Assembly: GCA_017829005.1 (NCBI GenBank)
Contig: JAGAJF010000078.1
Coordinates: 1 to 60,784, forward strand
Direction: 5' to 3'
Length of the DNA: 60,784 bases
Source of the DNA: Oscillospiraceae bacterium
GTDB taxonomy: Bacteria > Bacillota > Clostridia > Oscillospirales > Ruminococcaceae
The notes below the pieces were generated by a model. The model saw only the letters and a list, made by a program, of their open reading frames with translations. It had not been told where the DNA came from and searched no databases. This document shows, one piece after another, positions 43,563 through 52,627 of this stretch. The position numbers were made by a program, and so were the translations under genes. Position 1 is the first letter of the stretch. Every line of letters starts with the position of its first letter.

Positions 43563-44588
43563 ATGACAAGATTTCTGTATATTCTCATTCTTATCGGCGG
43601 AGCGGCTTTTTACCTGCTTTTCGCCGATACACTTTCCTTTGTGCTGCTCATATCCCTTATCATTTTGCCTGTGATACTTCTGGTGGAGCTTATGATAAGC
43701 TCGGCATTTCTCAAATGCTCGGTCAAGACGGAAAGGGTCACTGCCTTTCGGGGAGAAGCCTGCGAGGCGGCATTTCGCATTTCAAACAATTCCGTATTCC
43801 CACTGCCCAACACAAGGCTTCGGATAAAGACCGTCTGCTATCCCGGGAGAGAGGTTAGTTTTTCCACTGTTAATATCCCCCTTCCCGCTTTGCGGACGGA
43901 GACTGTCACCATTACCCTCGGCTCGGAGCATTGCTGCAGGGCGGAGATAACGGTGGAGAGCGTTAAGATATACGACCTGTTAAGAATATTCTCCGCAAAA
44001 CGCTTTAAAAGGAAAATGAAATGCACCGCTTATATAATTCCAAAGCTGAGAGAGCATTACGCCGAGGAGGCAAATGCGCTTCTGAACCGCTTCGAAACAG
44101 AGCCTTCCGAGGACTCGGAGACTGTGAGGGAACAGGGAAACGGCACTCCCGGAGATGTATGCGGCTTCAGGGAATTTCTCCCCGGAGACAGGCTGAGCCT
44201 TATGCACTACAAGCTGAGTGCAAGGTTTGACAAGGATATCGTGAAGATACTGAGCGTCAGCGGCGAGACAAGGTTTCTCCTTACCGCAGACCTTTCCTCC
44301 GACGATCACGACAAGCGTGACAATGCTCTCGAGCGGCTTATGAGCGTGGCGTATTACCTTGCTTTGCGGGGTGCGGAGGTATACACCGCTGTGCCCTCTC
44401 ACATTGACCCCTTTTCCCACAGCTCCGAGGGGCTTGATGTTCTGACGGGGGAAAACGGCTTCTATGCTGTGAGGATAAAGGACGGCTCGGATTATTTTGC
44501 CGCCGCAAGGCTTTTCTGCGGCGAAAGCTTTCCTGCCGCTGAGGGAATAAGAGGATTTATTTATCACGATCTGTCCTGTGAAAAATGA
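43563..44588 (+). CDS. DUF58 domain protein
   Basis: A 341-aa protein with two N-terminal membrane helices (about 3-40) and a C-terminal DUF58 domain carrying the family core GTPGDVCGFREFLPGDRLSL then MHYKLSARFD. DUF58 resembles VWA domains and is the usual partner of MoxR; the function of the complex is not settled but is often linked to the cell envelope. It follows moxR by 12 bp and precedes the transglutaminase gene by 20 bp. Confidence 0.9.
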   Translation: MTRFLYILILIGGAAFYLLFADTLSFVLLISLIILPVILLVELMISSAFLKCSVKTERVTAFRGEACEAAFRISNNSVFPLPNTRLRIKTVCYPGREVSFSTVNIPLPALRTETVTITLGSEHCCRAEITVESVKIYDLLRIFSAKRFKRKMKCTAYIIPKLREHYAEEANALLNRFETEPSEDSETVREQGNGTPGDVCGFREFLPGDRLSLMHYKLSARFDKDIVKILSVSGETRFLLTADLSSDDHDKRDNALERLMSVAYYLALRGAEVYTAVPSHIDPFSHSSEGLDVLTGENGFYAVRIKDGSDYFAAARLFCGESFPAAEGIRGFIYHDLSCEK

Positions 44589-44608
44589 TTTATTAAGGAG
44601 GCGGAGCT

Positions 44609-47242
44609 TTGAATAAAAAAACCGAAAAAATGCTCCGTCCCGAAAACGGAGATTTCCCCGTTACAGTCACTCCGGGAATGCACGTGGGTGCGGGCAGGGT
44701 AAGGGTCATTTACCTTATTATGCAGGGAATTATCCCTTTGTGCGGTCTGTTCGGCTCGGTGTTTACTTTTCTCACCGCCTGCGAGGGCAAGGGGCAGTTT
44801 GTTTTGTCTAAAGGCTTTGCCGCTGTAACCATTTTATGCTTTTACGCAGTATTTGCACTGCTCTTTGCTCTGAGGGAACGGTTTCCCAAGGCATCACGGG
44901 GCATTTCCGCTTTTATCATCGGCGGTCTGGGAATTTTTGCCGCATCTAAATTTCGGTTTATCGTCAGGGGCTTTCAGTTTATCATAAACGGCTTTATGGG
45001 CGCTGCTTTCAGCAGATATGAAGATACGCCCTATTTCTTTTTGTCGGAATATTTCTTTGTTGACGGAAAATATTACGGGAACGAATACTGCGCGCGTATG
45101 GCTGCGGTATGCATTATCGGTATTATGGCATTTGCCGCCTGCAGCTTTATTTTAAGACCGAACGTTCTTATTTTTGTATGCGCCACCTTTCCTCTGCCCG
45201 AGCTGTGCCTTTATTTCGGTATGGTTCCCCACAGCTTCTTTTTCGGGCTGCTGGCGGCAAGCTGGTGCGGCGCGGCGGCGGCGGATATCTCAAGGCTGGG
45301 GCTTTTTTCCGACAAGGGCGCAGAAAAAATTTTTACCAAGATAAGCGCTCAGAGCGGCTTTGCGGCAGTGCTTGTAATGCTTGCAAGCTTTATCGGCGCA
45401 TCTTTATATGCAAGCGCAATTGATTTCAAGCGTCCCGACTCGGTGAAGGAGTTCAGAAACAGCGTTGTGCTTTATATGCGTGACTTTTCATGGGACAAGT
45501 TCTGCCGTGACATAAAGGAGACTGTATTCCCCGAGGATAAAGGCAAGCTTACTCATGACGGAAAGCTTGGCAACACCGAGAGCGTTGAATTTTCGGGAAA
45601 AAATATGCTGGAGGTCACTCTCCCCTCCGACTGCAGCGGGCTTTATCTCAAGGGCTTTACGGGGGTAGATTACACAGGCTCACGGTGGGAAAAGGGAAAT
45701 GAGCTTCCGAGGCTTGAGACAAACCTCACATCTCCCGAGTTTTTCAGCGCAAGAGTCTTAAAGCGTATTGACGATTTTTCCGCTCTCAGGTCAAAAAATG
45801 TTATCATCAGAAACACGGGAATAAGCAGCAGTGTGAAATATTATCCCGTTAATGCGGCAGGTCTGCTGGAGACTGACGGTGTTAGACGGCGATATGGAGT
45901 TTACTTCCCCGAAGGTGACTGGCGGAGCGTTATCATATCCCGTGCGGGAGACATTCCCCTTGATGAGGATATGGCGGCGGACGAGCTGAGAATGCGTGAG
46001 TATGCTTACAAGTACTGCCTTGACGTTCCCGAGACATTTACCGCTCATGAGGAGTTTTTTGAGGGCTTTGAGGGCGGCTCGGAGGCTGAGGTGCTGAGAT
46101 ATATCCGAAAGGGGCTGGCGGACAGGTGCGAATATGTGCTTGAGTCGGGAAAGAAGCCCTTCGGCGCTGATTTTGCACAGTGGTTTTTAACGGATAACAA
46201 GAAGGGCAGCTGCACCCATTTCGCTTCGGCGGCGGCTTTGCTGTGCAGGAGCATGGGAATTCCTGCAAGATACTGCGAGGGCTTTGTTATCAAGGAGGAG
46301 GACATTAAAAGTTTTCCCGAAGCGGAGGGCTACACCACCCTCAGCGTTCCCGACAGCAGGGCTCATGCCTGGGCAGAGGTTTATATTGACGGCTACGGCT
46401 GGCTTTCCTTTGAGGCAACTCCCGGCTACGGCAATATGATTCTTGAGCTTAATGGCTCGGAGGACAGCTTTGAGGACGCTCCCGTTTCGGAAATAACCTC
46501 AGTTTCCACCGAGGCTCCATTGTTTTCGGAAAATCCCGCCGTTACAAAGGCGGAGGGGGACATTGAGACGGAGATAACGGTCACGGAGACAGCCCATGAG
46601 ACTACTGTTTCTGTGTCAGAAGGAAATGAGGCTTCGGTGCTTACCGACAGTCCCGAAACGGCTTACGGCGAGGAGGGGACAGAGACCGTTTTCGGAAATG
46701 GAGAAGTGGGCACATCGGTCTCCTATGTGGATAACGGACAGTCGGGGGGAGCTTCGGAAAGCGGTGAAACGGGCGGCTCCGAAGCTTCCGTGACCGAGGA
46801 AAGCGGCTCTGCCGAGCTTGCCCCGAGGAAGGAAGCTCCCAAGGCGCTTTTGGGTACGCTTGCAGTCATTCTTTCGGCGGCGGCTGTTGTTTTGATAATG
46901 CTGTTATCAAGAAAGCTTGTGTTCGGCGCAAGGCGAAAGAGACTTACAAATGCTCCCTGCAAGGCGGCGGCGCATATGTACAAAATGCTGCTGAGTGTTT
47001 CGGGTGAGGAAAATATTCCCGAGGTGCTGGCTGACAGGCTTGAGGCTGTGGGAGTTTCCAAGGAGCTTACTGAGGCGGTGGTGAACGCCGCCTTGAAGGC
47101 ACGTTTCGGCGGCGGCATTGATATTTCCGAAGCGAAAGAGGCATATGCTGCTCTGAGTTCGGCAATGGAGATCATAAACAAGGACAAGGGTGCATTTAAT
47201 TCTGCACTTTTATGGATAACGGCGAGGGACAGGTATATGTAA
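44609..47242 (+). CDS. Membrane-anchored transglutaminase-like protein
   Basis: An 877-aa protein with about seven membrane helices (residues 30-265), an external region, and a transglutaminase-like core whose catalytic triad is visible: Cys in KKGSCTHFASAAALLCRSMG (near 535), His in SRAHAWAEVYIDGYGWLSF, and Asp in the same turn. A Thr/Ser/Glu-rich linker (about 630-750), a further membrane helix (LGTLAVILSAAAVVLIMLL) and a cytoplasmic tail follow. Such proteins accompany MoxR and DUF58 and probably act as peptidases or crosslinkers at the cell surface. The start is TTG 44609 behind AAGGAGG. Confidence 0.9.
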   Translation: MNKKTEKMLRPENGDFPVTVTPGMHVGAGRVRVIYLIMQGIIPLCGLFGSVFTFLTACEGKGQFVLSKGFAAVTILCFYAVFALLFALRERFPKASRGISAFIIGGLGIFAASKFRFIVRGFQFIINGFMGAAFSRYEDTPYFFLSEYFFVDGKYYGNEYCARMAAVCIIGIMAFAACSFILRPNVLIFVCATFPLPELCLYFGMVPHSFFFGLLAASWCGAAAADISRLGLFSDKGAEKIFTKISAQSGFAAVLVMLASFIGASLYASAIDFKRPDSVKEFRNSVVLYMRDFSWDKFCRDIKETVFPEDKGKLTHDGKLGNTESVEFSGKNMLEVTLPSDCSGLYLKGFTGVDYTGSRWEKGNELPRLETNLTSPEFFSARVLKRIDDFSALRSKNVIIRNTGISSSVKYYPVNAAGLLETDGVRRRYGVYFPEGDWRSVIISRAGDIPLDEDMAADELRMREYAYKYCLDVPETFTAHEEFFEGFEGGSEAEVLRYIRKGLADRCEYVLESGKKPFGADFAQWFLTDNKKGSCTHFASAAALLCRSMGIPARYCEGFVIKEEDIKSFPEAEGYTTLSVPDSRAHAWAEVYIDGYGWLSFEATPGYGNMILELNGSEDSFEDAPVSEITSVSTEAPLFSENPAVTKAEGDIETEITVTETAHETTVSVSEGNEASVLTDSPETAYGEEGTETVFGNGEVGTSVSYVDNGQSGGASESGETGGSEASVTEESGSAELAPRKEAPKALLGTLAVILSAAAVVLIMLLSRKLVFGARRKRLTNAPCKAAAHMYKMLLSVSGEENIPEVLADRLEAVGVSKELTEAVVNAALKARFGGGIDISEAKEAYAALSSAMEIINKDKGAFNSALLWITARDRYM

Positions 47243-47247
47243 ATCAC

Positions 47248-47264
47248 GGGAGGTTTTTTTTCTG
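47248..47264 (+). promoter_or_regulatory. Ribosome site and CTG start of the pseudouridine synthase
   Basis: GGGAGG (47248-47253) is followed 8 bases later by CTG (47262). No ATG, GTG or TTG exists in frame between this ribosome site and ATG 47355. Confidence 0.55.
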
Positions 47265-48116
47265 GAACGTATTCTTGAGCTTATATGCGGTGAGGACGGT
47301 ATCACCCTTGAAAGGCTTCTGCGGCAAAAGGGTATTTCACGGCGCACCCTGGTTATGCTAAAGCGCACTCCCTTGGGCATTACCCGAAACGGGGAGCTTT
47401 GCAGGTCGGTGGATATCCTGCAAAAAGGCGACAGGGTGCTGCTTCGTATCCCCGAAAAGGAGGGCTGCAGGCTTGAGCCTAACCCTCATATTCAAGTCCC
47501 CGTGGTCTACGAGGACGAGGATATCATTGTTTACGACAAGCCCCCCGGTATGCCCGTGCATCAGTCCCCCGGGCATTACGGGGACTGCCTGGCTAATGTT
47601 TTTGCGGCAGAGTTTCCAAATTCTGCCTTTCGTGCGGTGAACAGGCTCGACAAGGACACCTCGGGGCTGTGTCTGGCGGCTAAAAGCAGGCTGGGGGCGA
47701 ATATCCCTGCGGAGAACATCTCAAAGGTGTACTTTGCAGTCTGCTGCGGCGTTATCACCGAGCCCATGCGGATAGACAAGCCCATCGGGAGAATGGACGG
47801 CTCGGCTTTAATGCGCACTGTGAGATGCGACGGGAAACGGGCTGTTACAAATGTATACCCCGTTTCGGGAAACGATAAGTATACATTACTGAAAATTATT
47901 CTTGAGACGGGGCGCACTCATCAGATACGGGTGCATTTGAGCCATTCGGGCTTTCCTCTGGCGGGGGACGGTCTTTACGGCGGAGATATGTCCCATATCA
48001 ACAGGCAGGCGCTTCACTGCGGTGAAATGAATATTATCCACCCTGTGAGCGGCAGGGAGATCTGTCTTTCTTCGACCTTGCCCGAGGATATGTCAGAAAT
48101 TGTAAATGGTTTATAG
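47262..48116 (+). CDS. RluA-family 23S rRNA pseudouridine synthase
   Basis: It isomerises uridines in large-subunit rRNA (or tRNA) to pseudouridine. The catalytic core has AVNRLDKDTSGLCLAAKS with the active Asp, YEDEDIIVYDKPPGMPVHQS and ILETGRTHQIRVHLSHSGF. The first ATG in frame (47355) would cut off half of the N-terminal S4-like domain. Reading back, LERILELICGEDGITLERLL and RQKGISRRTLVMLKRTPLGI are in frame and family-like, starting at CTG 47262 behind GGGAGG. This gives 284 aa, normal for RluD-type enzymes. The start lies 20 bp after the transglutaminase gene. Confidence 0.9.
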   Translation: MERILELICGEDGITLERLLRQKGISRRTLVMLKRTPLGITRNGELCRSVDILQKGDRVLLRIPEKEGCRLEPNPHIQVPVVYEDEDIIVYDKPPGMPVHQSPGHYGDCLANVFAAEFPNSAFRAVNRLDKDTSGLCLAAKSRLGANIPAENISKVYFAVCCGVITEPMRIDKPIGRMDGSALMRTVRCDGKRAVTNVYPVSGNDKYTLLKIILETGRTHQIRVHLSHSGFPLAGDGLYGGDMSHINRQALHCGEMNIIHPVSGREICLSSTLPEDMSEIVNGL

Positions 48117-48184
48117 AATTTGTACGGCATATACAATAATTACAAGTATAAATTAACGCTTTTGGAGAAATTATTAAGTCAGTA

Positions 48185-48213
48185 TTGTAAAAATTGCAAG
48201 TATATGATATAAT
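48185..48213 (+). promoter_or_regulatory. Promoter of the chemoreceptor gene
   Basis: TTGTAA (48185-48190), 17 bp, TATAAT (48208-48213). Confidence 0.65.
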
Positions 48214-48256
48214 TACCATATACATAATCACTTTTTTAAAAGAGGGTTGAAAGGAA

Positions 48257-50236
48257 ATGAAAATAAGATCTATCAAGAATCATATCATCATCGTTACGCT
48301 GATGATAGTTTTGATACCCCTTGTGATACTGGGAGTCTTCTGCTGCTCGTCAAATCAGTATTCCGCTACTAATCTTGCTACAAACAGCGTGGAACAGTCT
48401 GCTGCCCTTGCTTCACACCGTGTACAATGGGAGTTGGAAAGCTTTATTATCGTTACCGAGGAAGCAGGCTGCAACGCTGAGCTTGCAAATGCAAATACCT
48501 CAGACAAGCGCAAGCAGGAGATCGTTGATATGAAGGTGCTGCAGTACGGTATGGACAGAGGCTGCGCCATTAACAGTGACGGCATGGGCACCAACGGTAT
48601 CGACTACAGCGACAGAGATTATTTCAAGAACGCTATGAACGGCAAGACCACCGTTACCGAGCCTATGCTTGCTAAATCAACAGGCAAAATGGCTATTATC
48701 ATCGCCGCTCCTATCTGGGATAACGGCGTTGCGGGCAAAAAGGCTGTAGGCTGTGTTTACTTTGTTCCCCACGAGGAGTTCCTTAACGATATCGTGAGAG
48801 ACCTGAAGGTCAGCGAGAACAGCACCGCTTTTGTTCTGGGTAAAACCGGCACCGTAATTGCCGATGTTGACAGCGAGGTGGTTGCTGCTCAGCAGAACCT
48901 TATTGCTGTTGCTGAGGAACAAAAGGAATATGCCGAGCTTGCAGGTGTTCATCAGAAGATGATCGCAGGGGAGCAGGGTGTACAGAACGTTAAAATGAAC
49001 GGGCAGTCCTCTTTTATCGGATATGCTCCGATTGAAGAGACAGACGGTTGGTCTATCGGCGTTTGCGCTCCCTCTATGGACTTCCTCAGACCGACTCTCA
49101 TCTGTATTGTTATCACCCTTGTTCTTGTTGTGATCGCGGCTGTTATCTCTGCTTTCAACTCCGCAAATATGGGCAAAAAGGTAGGCGGTCCAATTGCACT
49201 TTGCACCGACAGACTGAAGCTTCTTGCCGAGGGCGATCTTTCAAGCCCTGTTCCCCATATTGATACGGCTGACGAGACAAGAGTTCTTGCGGACGCTACG
49301 GAGCAGCTTGTGGGCGATTTTAACAGCATTATCGGTGACATCGGAAGAATGCTGGGCTCTATGGCTAACGGCGATTTCAACGTAAGCTCTGCCTGCGGCG
49401 ACGGCGTTTACAAGGGCGATTTCCACGTGCTCATCGAGTCTGTCAGCGAGATTAACAGAAAGCTCAGTCACACCCTTTCTCAGATAAATACTTCTGCCGA
49501 TCAGGTCTCCAACGGCTCCGATCAGGTTTCGGGCGGCGCTCAGAGCCTTTCTCAGGGCGCTACGGAGCAGGCTTCCTCCATTGAAGAGCTTACCTCCACC
49601 ATTCACACAATTTCCGACAAGGTTGCCGACACCACCGACCACTGCATCAACGGCAAACGGCTTACCGAAGAGTCCGCTGAGTACATTGATGAGGCTTCTC
49701 AGTGCATGGGCAAGCTTACCGAGGCTATGCAGGACATCACCGAGGCTTCAAACGAGATAAGCAGGATAATCAAGGCTATCGAGGATATTGCTTTCCAGAC
49801 TAATATCCTGGCGCTCAATGCGGCTGTTGAGGCGGCAAGAGCAGGCGACGCAGGCAAGGGATTTGCTGTTGTTGCGGACGAAGTAAGAAACCTTGCTTCC
49901 AAATCCTCCGATGCTGCTCAGGAGACGACTGTTCTCATTGAACGTGCCATCAATGCGGTGCAAAACGGCACGGGCATCACCGAGCAGACTGCAAGAGCCG
50001 TTTCCGATGTGGCACAGCGTTCCGAGGCTGTCAAAAATATTGTTGCCGAGATCGCTGAGGCAAGCACTGTTCAGGCTAATATGATCGCTCAGGTCACTCA
50101 GGGTATGGAGCAGATCTCCGGCGTTGTTCAGACAAACTCCGCTACTGCCGAGGAAAGCGCTGCCGCTTCCGAAGAGCTTTCCGGTCAGGCTCTTATCCTC
50201 AAAAAGCTGGTGGGCGGATTTAAGCTCAGAAAATAA
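48257..50236 (+). CDS. Methyl-accepting chemotaxis protein
   Basis: A 659-aa transmembrane chemoreceptor that signals to CheA/CheW. An N-terminal helix (about 8-28), an extracellular Cache-type sensor (30-275, containing [20 protein letters not shown] and [16 protein letters not shown]), a second membrane helix (about 280-302), a HAMP region, then the long coiled-coil signalling domain with the conserved hairpin tip [19 protein letters not shown] and [24 protein letters not shown]-type small-molecule ligands are usual for this sensor class, but the ligand is unknown here. ATG 48257 follows GAAAGGAA. No che or flagellar genes are in the window. Confidence 0.95.
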   Translation: MKIRSIKNHIIIVTLMIVLIPLVILGVFCCSSNQYSATNLATNSVEQSAALASHRVQWELESFIIVTEEAGCNAELANANTSDKRKQEIVDMKVLQYGMDRGCAINSDGMGTNGIDYSDRDYFKNAMNGKTTVTEPMLAKSTGKMAIIIAAPIWDNGVAGKKAVGCVYFVPHEEFLNDIVRDLKVSENSTAFVLGKTGTVIADVDSEVVAAQQNLIAVAEEQKEYAELAGVHQKMIAGEQGVQNVKMNGQSSFIGYAPIEETDGWSIGVCAPSMDFLRPTLICIVITLVLVVIAAVISAFNSANMGKKVGGPIALCTDRLKLLAEGDLSSPVPHIDTADETRVLADATEQLVGDFNSIIGDIGRMLGSMANGDFNVSSACGDGVYKGDFHVLIESVSEINRKLSHTLSQINTSADQVSNGSDQVSGGAQSLSQGATEQASSIEELTSTIHTISDKVADTTDHCINGKRLTEESAEYIDEASQCMGKLTEAMQDITEASNEISRIIKAIEDIAFQTNILALNAAVEAARAGDAGKGFAVVADEVRNLASKSSDAAQETTVLIERAINAVQNGTGITEQTARAVSDVAQRSEAVKNIVAEIAEASTVQANMIAQVTQGMEQISGVVQTNSATAEESAAASEELSGQALILKKLVGGFKLRK

Positions 50237-50252
50237 TATCGTATTTTTACAT

Positions 50253-50284
50253 AATCCCGTGGGGCTTACCTGCGGGATTTTTTT
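50253..50284 (+). terminator. Terminator after the chemoreceptor gene
   Basis: AATCCCG (50253-50259) pairs with CGGGATT (50273-50279), followed by TTTTTT. Confidence 0.85.
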
Positions 50285-50383
50285 GTCCGTATGGCGATGC
50301 TGTGCGGATTTTTTCTTTATTCTTTATTATTTATTATTTATTCTTTAAAGAAACGGCTTACGGCATTTTTTAATCATAATGTA

Positions 50384-50426
50384 AACGGGGCGGGGCACCC
50401 GTCCCCATACATTTTGCTTTGTAGGA
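50384..50426. repeat. Palindromic intergenic repeat, copy near the phage cassette
   Basis: ACGGGGCGGGGCACCCGTCC followed by CCATAC...GCTTTGTAG is the reverse-orientation relative of the unit at 39254-39282. It marks the border between the chemoreceptor terminator and the phage promoters. Confidence 0.45.
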
Positions 50427-50556
50427 TATTATAAATTATGCACAACACGAAACAGATGTTTTTTATATAATAGAACAAACTTTCGTAAATTTGCAGAAAA
50501 GGCTTGACATTTCGGTACAGATGTGCTATTATATGATTATAACAAACAGATGTTCT
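50425..50556 (+). promoter_or_regulatory. SOS-type promoter, copy 1 (LexA boxes around a sigma-A promoter)
   Basis: Promoter TTGACA (50504-50509), 17 bp, TATTAT (50527-50532). Three LexA-like sites surround it: GAAACAGATGTTTT (50449-50462), AGAACAAACTTTCG (50472-50485) and CAAACAGATGTTCT (50543-50556), the last matching the Firmicutes consensus CGAACRNRYGTTYG at 12 of 14 positions. A near-identical copy lies exactly 228 bp downstream. Confidence 0.7.
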
Positions 50557-50599
50557 GAATTTGCCAAGCAAATTTGTGTTTTTCGAACAGGCGGGATCT

Positions 50600-50701
50600 A
50601 TGCTCCGTTACCATTATTTCCATTGGGTCATATCTTCTGAATTCGTTTGGAAGATATTATATTTTTTGCATAAGACAGAACTAATGTTTTTATGCGAATG
50701 A
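50600..50701 (+). CDS. Possible 33-aa peptide between the two SOS promoters
   Basis: ATG 50600 opens a 33-codon frame (MLRYHYFHWVISSEFVWKIL then YFLHKTELMFLCE) ending at TGA 50699-50701, with a moderate AGGCGGG upstream. It is hydrophobic and aromatic and would be transcribed from promoter copy 1. Part of it overlaps the second promoter repeat. It may be chance. Confidence 0.2.
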   Translation: MLRYHYFHWVISSEFVWKILYFLHKTELMFLCE

Positions 50702-50784
50702 AACAAACTTTCGAAATTTTGCAAAAAAGGCTTGACAATTCGGCACAAATGTGCTATTATATGGTTACAACGAACGGATGTTTT
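50653..50784 (+). promoter_or_regulatory. SOS-type promoter, copy 2
   Basis: A direct repeat of copy 1, offset by exactly 228 bp with no gaps over about 130 bp. Promoter TTGACA (50732-50737), 17 bp, TATTAT (50755-50760). LexA-like sites: AGAACTAATGTTTT (50677-50690), AAACAAACTTTCGA (50701-50714) and CGAACGGATGTTTT (50771-50784), the last a 13/14 match to CGAACRNRYGTTYG. It lies 18 bp before the first cassette gene. Confidence 0.75.
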
Positions 50785-50802
50785 AGAAATGGAGGTTTTT
50801 GA

Positions 50803-51000
50803 TTGGTTAGACGTGAAAAATGCTTCTGCCCTGTCTGCGGTGACGAGGTTTCCTCGGAGGAGGTCGAGAGATTTGAAATGTGTCTCGACTGTTTCGCCGA
50901 TAATATTGCGGGGAATGTTTCCGAGGGTATTCTCTTCGATTTTCTCAGAGAGTACGGCAGGGAATTCAGGGATTTTATTTTCGATAATTACGAATACTGA
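50803..51000 (+). CDS. Small zinc-finger-like protein, first gene of the phage cassette
   Basis: A 65-aa acidic protein with two CxxC pairs (CFCPVCGDE and MCLDCFAD) likely to bind zinc, followed by a helix (GILFDFLREYGREFRDFIFD). The start is TTG 50803 behind ATGGAGG. Its place directly behind the LexA-controlled promoter and before terminase suggests a regulator or a small packaging accessory; I do not recognise a family. Confidence 0.75.
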   Translation: MVRREKCFCPVCGDEVSSEEVERFEMCLDCFADNIAGNVSEGILFDFLREYGREFRDFIFDNYEY

Positions 51001-51038
51001 AATGTACTCGTAAGATAAAAAAGGGGTGGTTACATTTT

Positions 51039-51389
51039 ATGAGAAAGATCACGAGAAAGGCGGTGCTTGGTGAGCTGGCGGCTATTGCGTTTTCCGATTT
51101 TTCTAAGTTTGCGGAAATTGCTGAGGGTGAAAACGGGGAACAGGTCATTATCCTTACCGACACAAAAAAGCTTTCCCCCGATTGCAGAAGGGCGCTGGCT
51201 TCGGTGAAGGCAGGCACCAAGGGCATTGAGATAAAGCTTTACGACAAGCTGAGGGCTCTAGAGCTGCTCTGCCGCATTTACGGAATTTACGGCGGCGAGG
51301 ATATGGCTGAGAAGGACGCTGTTTCCGAGCTGAGGGGATTATTTGAAAGGAGTGATGTGTTTGGTCCGGGAATTGTCTCTGACACCTAA
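51039..51389 (+). CDS. Phage terminase small subunit (probable)
   Basis: A 116-aa protein directly upstream of, and overlapping, the large terminase. It has the C-terminal helix KLYDKLRALELLCRIYGIYG seen in small terminases of PBSX/SPP1-type phages, which recognise DNA and recruit the motor. The N-terminal part lacks an obvious helix-turn-helix. The assignment rests on position, size and this helix. Confidence 0.7.
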   Translation: MRKITRKAVLGELAAIAFSDFSKFAEIAEGENGEQVIILTDTKKLSPDCRRALASVKAGTKGIEIKLYDKLRALELLCRIYGIYGGEDMAEKDAVSELRGLFERSDVFGPGIVSDT

Positions 51390-52611
51390 GCAGGAAGAAG
51401 TTATGCGCATTTCAACCTATGAGCCGAAAAGATGGAACATCTCGGTGGGGGCGGTGCGGTCGGGCAAAACTTTTCTTGACTTTTACCGCATTCCCAACCG
51501 CATTCTTGCCGCTGACGAGTCGGGGGCTATTGCTCTGGTGGGAAACACCGAGGGCAGCGTTTCACGAAACATAATTGACCCTATGCGGCAGATGTTCGGG
51601 GAAAAGCTGGTGGGGAGGGTAAAAAGCGGCGGTGTGGTAAGGCTTTTCGGGCGTGACTGCTTCATCTTCGGGGCGTTTCGCAGCGGCTGTGCGGACAAGC
51701 TTCAGGGTCTGAGCCTTTCCTACTGCTACGGGGACGAGATCACCACCTGGAGCGAGGACGTTTTCAGAATGATAATGTCGAGGCTTGACCGTCCCAATTC
51801 CATTTTCGACGGCAGCTGCAATCCCGCTTCTCCCGGTCACTGGTTGAAAAAATTCATTGACGAGGGGGTGAAAAACGGTTCGGTGCGGGCTTCTCAGTTT
51901 ACCATTGACGATAATCCAAAGCTTCCCGTGAAATTCGTTGAAGGGTTAAAGAGGGATTATGCGGGGTCGGTCTATTACGACAGGTTTATCCTCGGGAAGT
52001 GGAAGAGTGCCGAGGGGGTCATTTACAGGGATTTTGCGGACGCTCCCGAGAAGTTCATTATCAAAAGGGTAACGGCGTCGGACATCATTATGGCGGACGT
52101 GGGGGTGGATTTCGGCGGGAATGGCTCTGCTACGGCGTTTAATCTGACGGGGTACACGGCGGGGTACAAGAGGATAATCACTCTTGATGAGTATTACAGG
52201 CAGGGGATAATTTCTCCTGCGGAGCTGGAGAGGGATTTTGTGAGGTTCATAAAAAAATGTCTCAGGAGTTATCCCGGTCTCAGAGACGTTTACTGCGACA
52301 GCGCTGAGCAGGTACTTATCAGGGGGCTTGAGAATGCGGCAAGGCGTGAACGTCTCCCTGTGGAGATTCACAATGCGAGAAAGGGGGACATCGGGCAGCG
52401 AATAAGGTTTTACTCATCGGTGATGAGCGGCGGCAGATACCGCATTGCTGCCAAATGCGTTAACACCATCAAGGCATTCTCCGAGGCGGTTTGGGAGTCG
52501 GGTGGGACGGACAGGCGGCTTGACGACGGTTCCGTTAATGTGGACAGTCTGGACGCCCAGGAGTATTCCACCGAGAGGAGAATGAGGGAAATTCTTGCGG
52601 CGGCAAGGTAA
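51361..52611 (+). CDS. Phage terminase large subunit, PBSX family
   Basis: The ATPase/nuclease motor that packages DNA into the capsid. The ATPase domain has Walker A SVGAVRSGKTFLDF, a Walker B-like YCYGDEITTWSEDVF, and GSCNPASPGHWLKKF; the nuclease domain has VGVDFGGNGSATAF, with metal-binding Asp, and VYCDSAEQVLI. I choose TTG 51361 because AAAGGAG (51346-51352) is then 8 bases away; earlier in-frame starts overlap that site. It gives 416 aa and overlaps the small-subunit gene by 29 bp. Confidence 0.92.
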   Translation: MVRELSLTPKQEEVMRISTYEPKRWNISVGAVRSGKTFLDFYRIPNRILAADESGAIALVGNTEGSVSRNIIDPMRQMFGEKLVGRVKSGGVVRLFGRDCFIFGAFRSGCADKLQGLSLSYCYGDEITTWSEDVFRMIMSRLDRPNSIFDGSCNPASPGHWLKKFIDEGVKNGSVRASQFTIDDNPKLPVKFVEGLKRDYAGSVYYDRFILGKWKSAEGVIYRDFADAPEKFIIKRVTASDIIMADVGVDFGGNGSATAFNLTGYTAGYKRIITLDEYYRQGIISPAELERDFVRFIKKCLRSYPGLRDVYCDSAEQVLIRGLENAARRERLPVEIHNARKGDIGQRIRFYSSVMSGGRYRIAAKCVNTIKAFSEAVWESGGTDRRLDDGSVNVDSLDAQEYSTERRMREILAAAR

Positions 52612-52627
52612 GTTAACAGGAGGTTTT

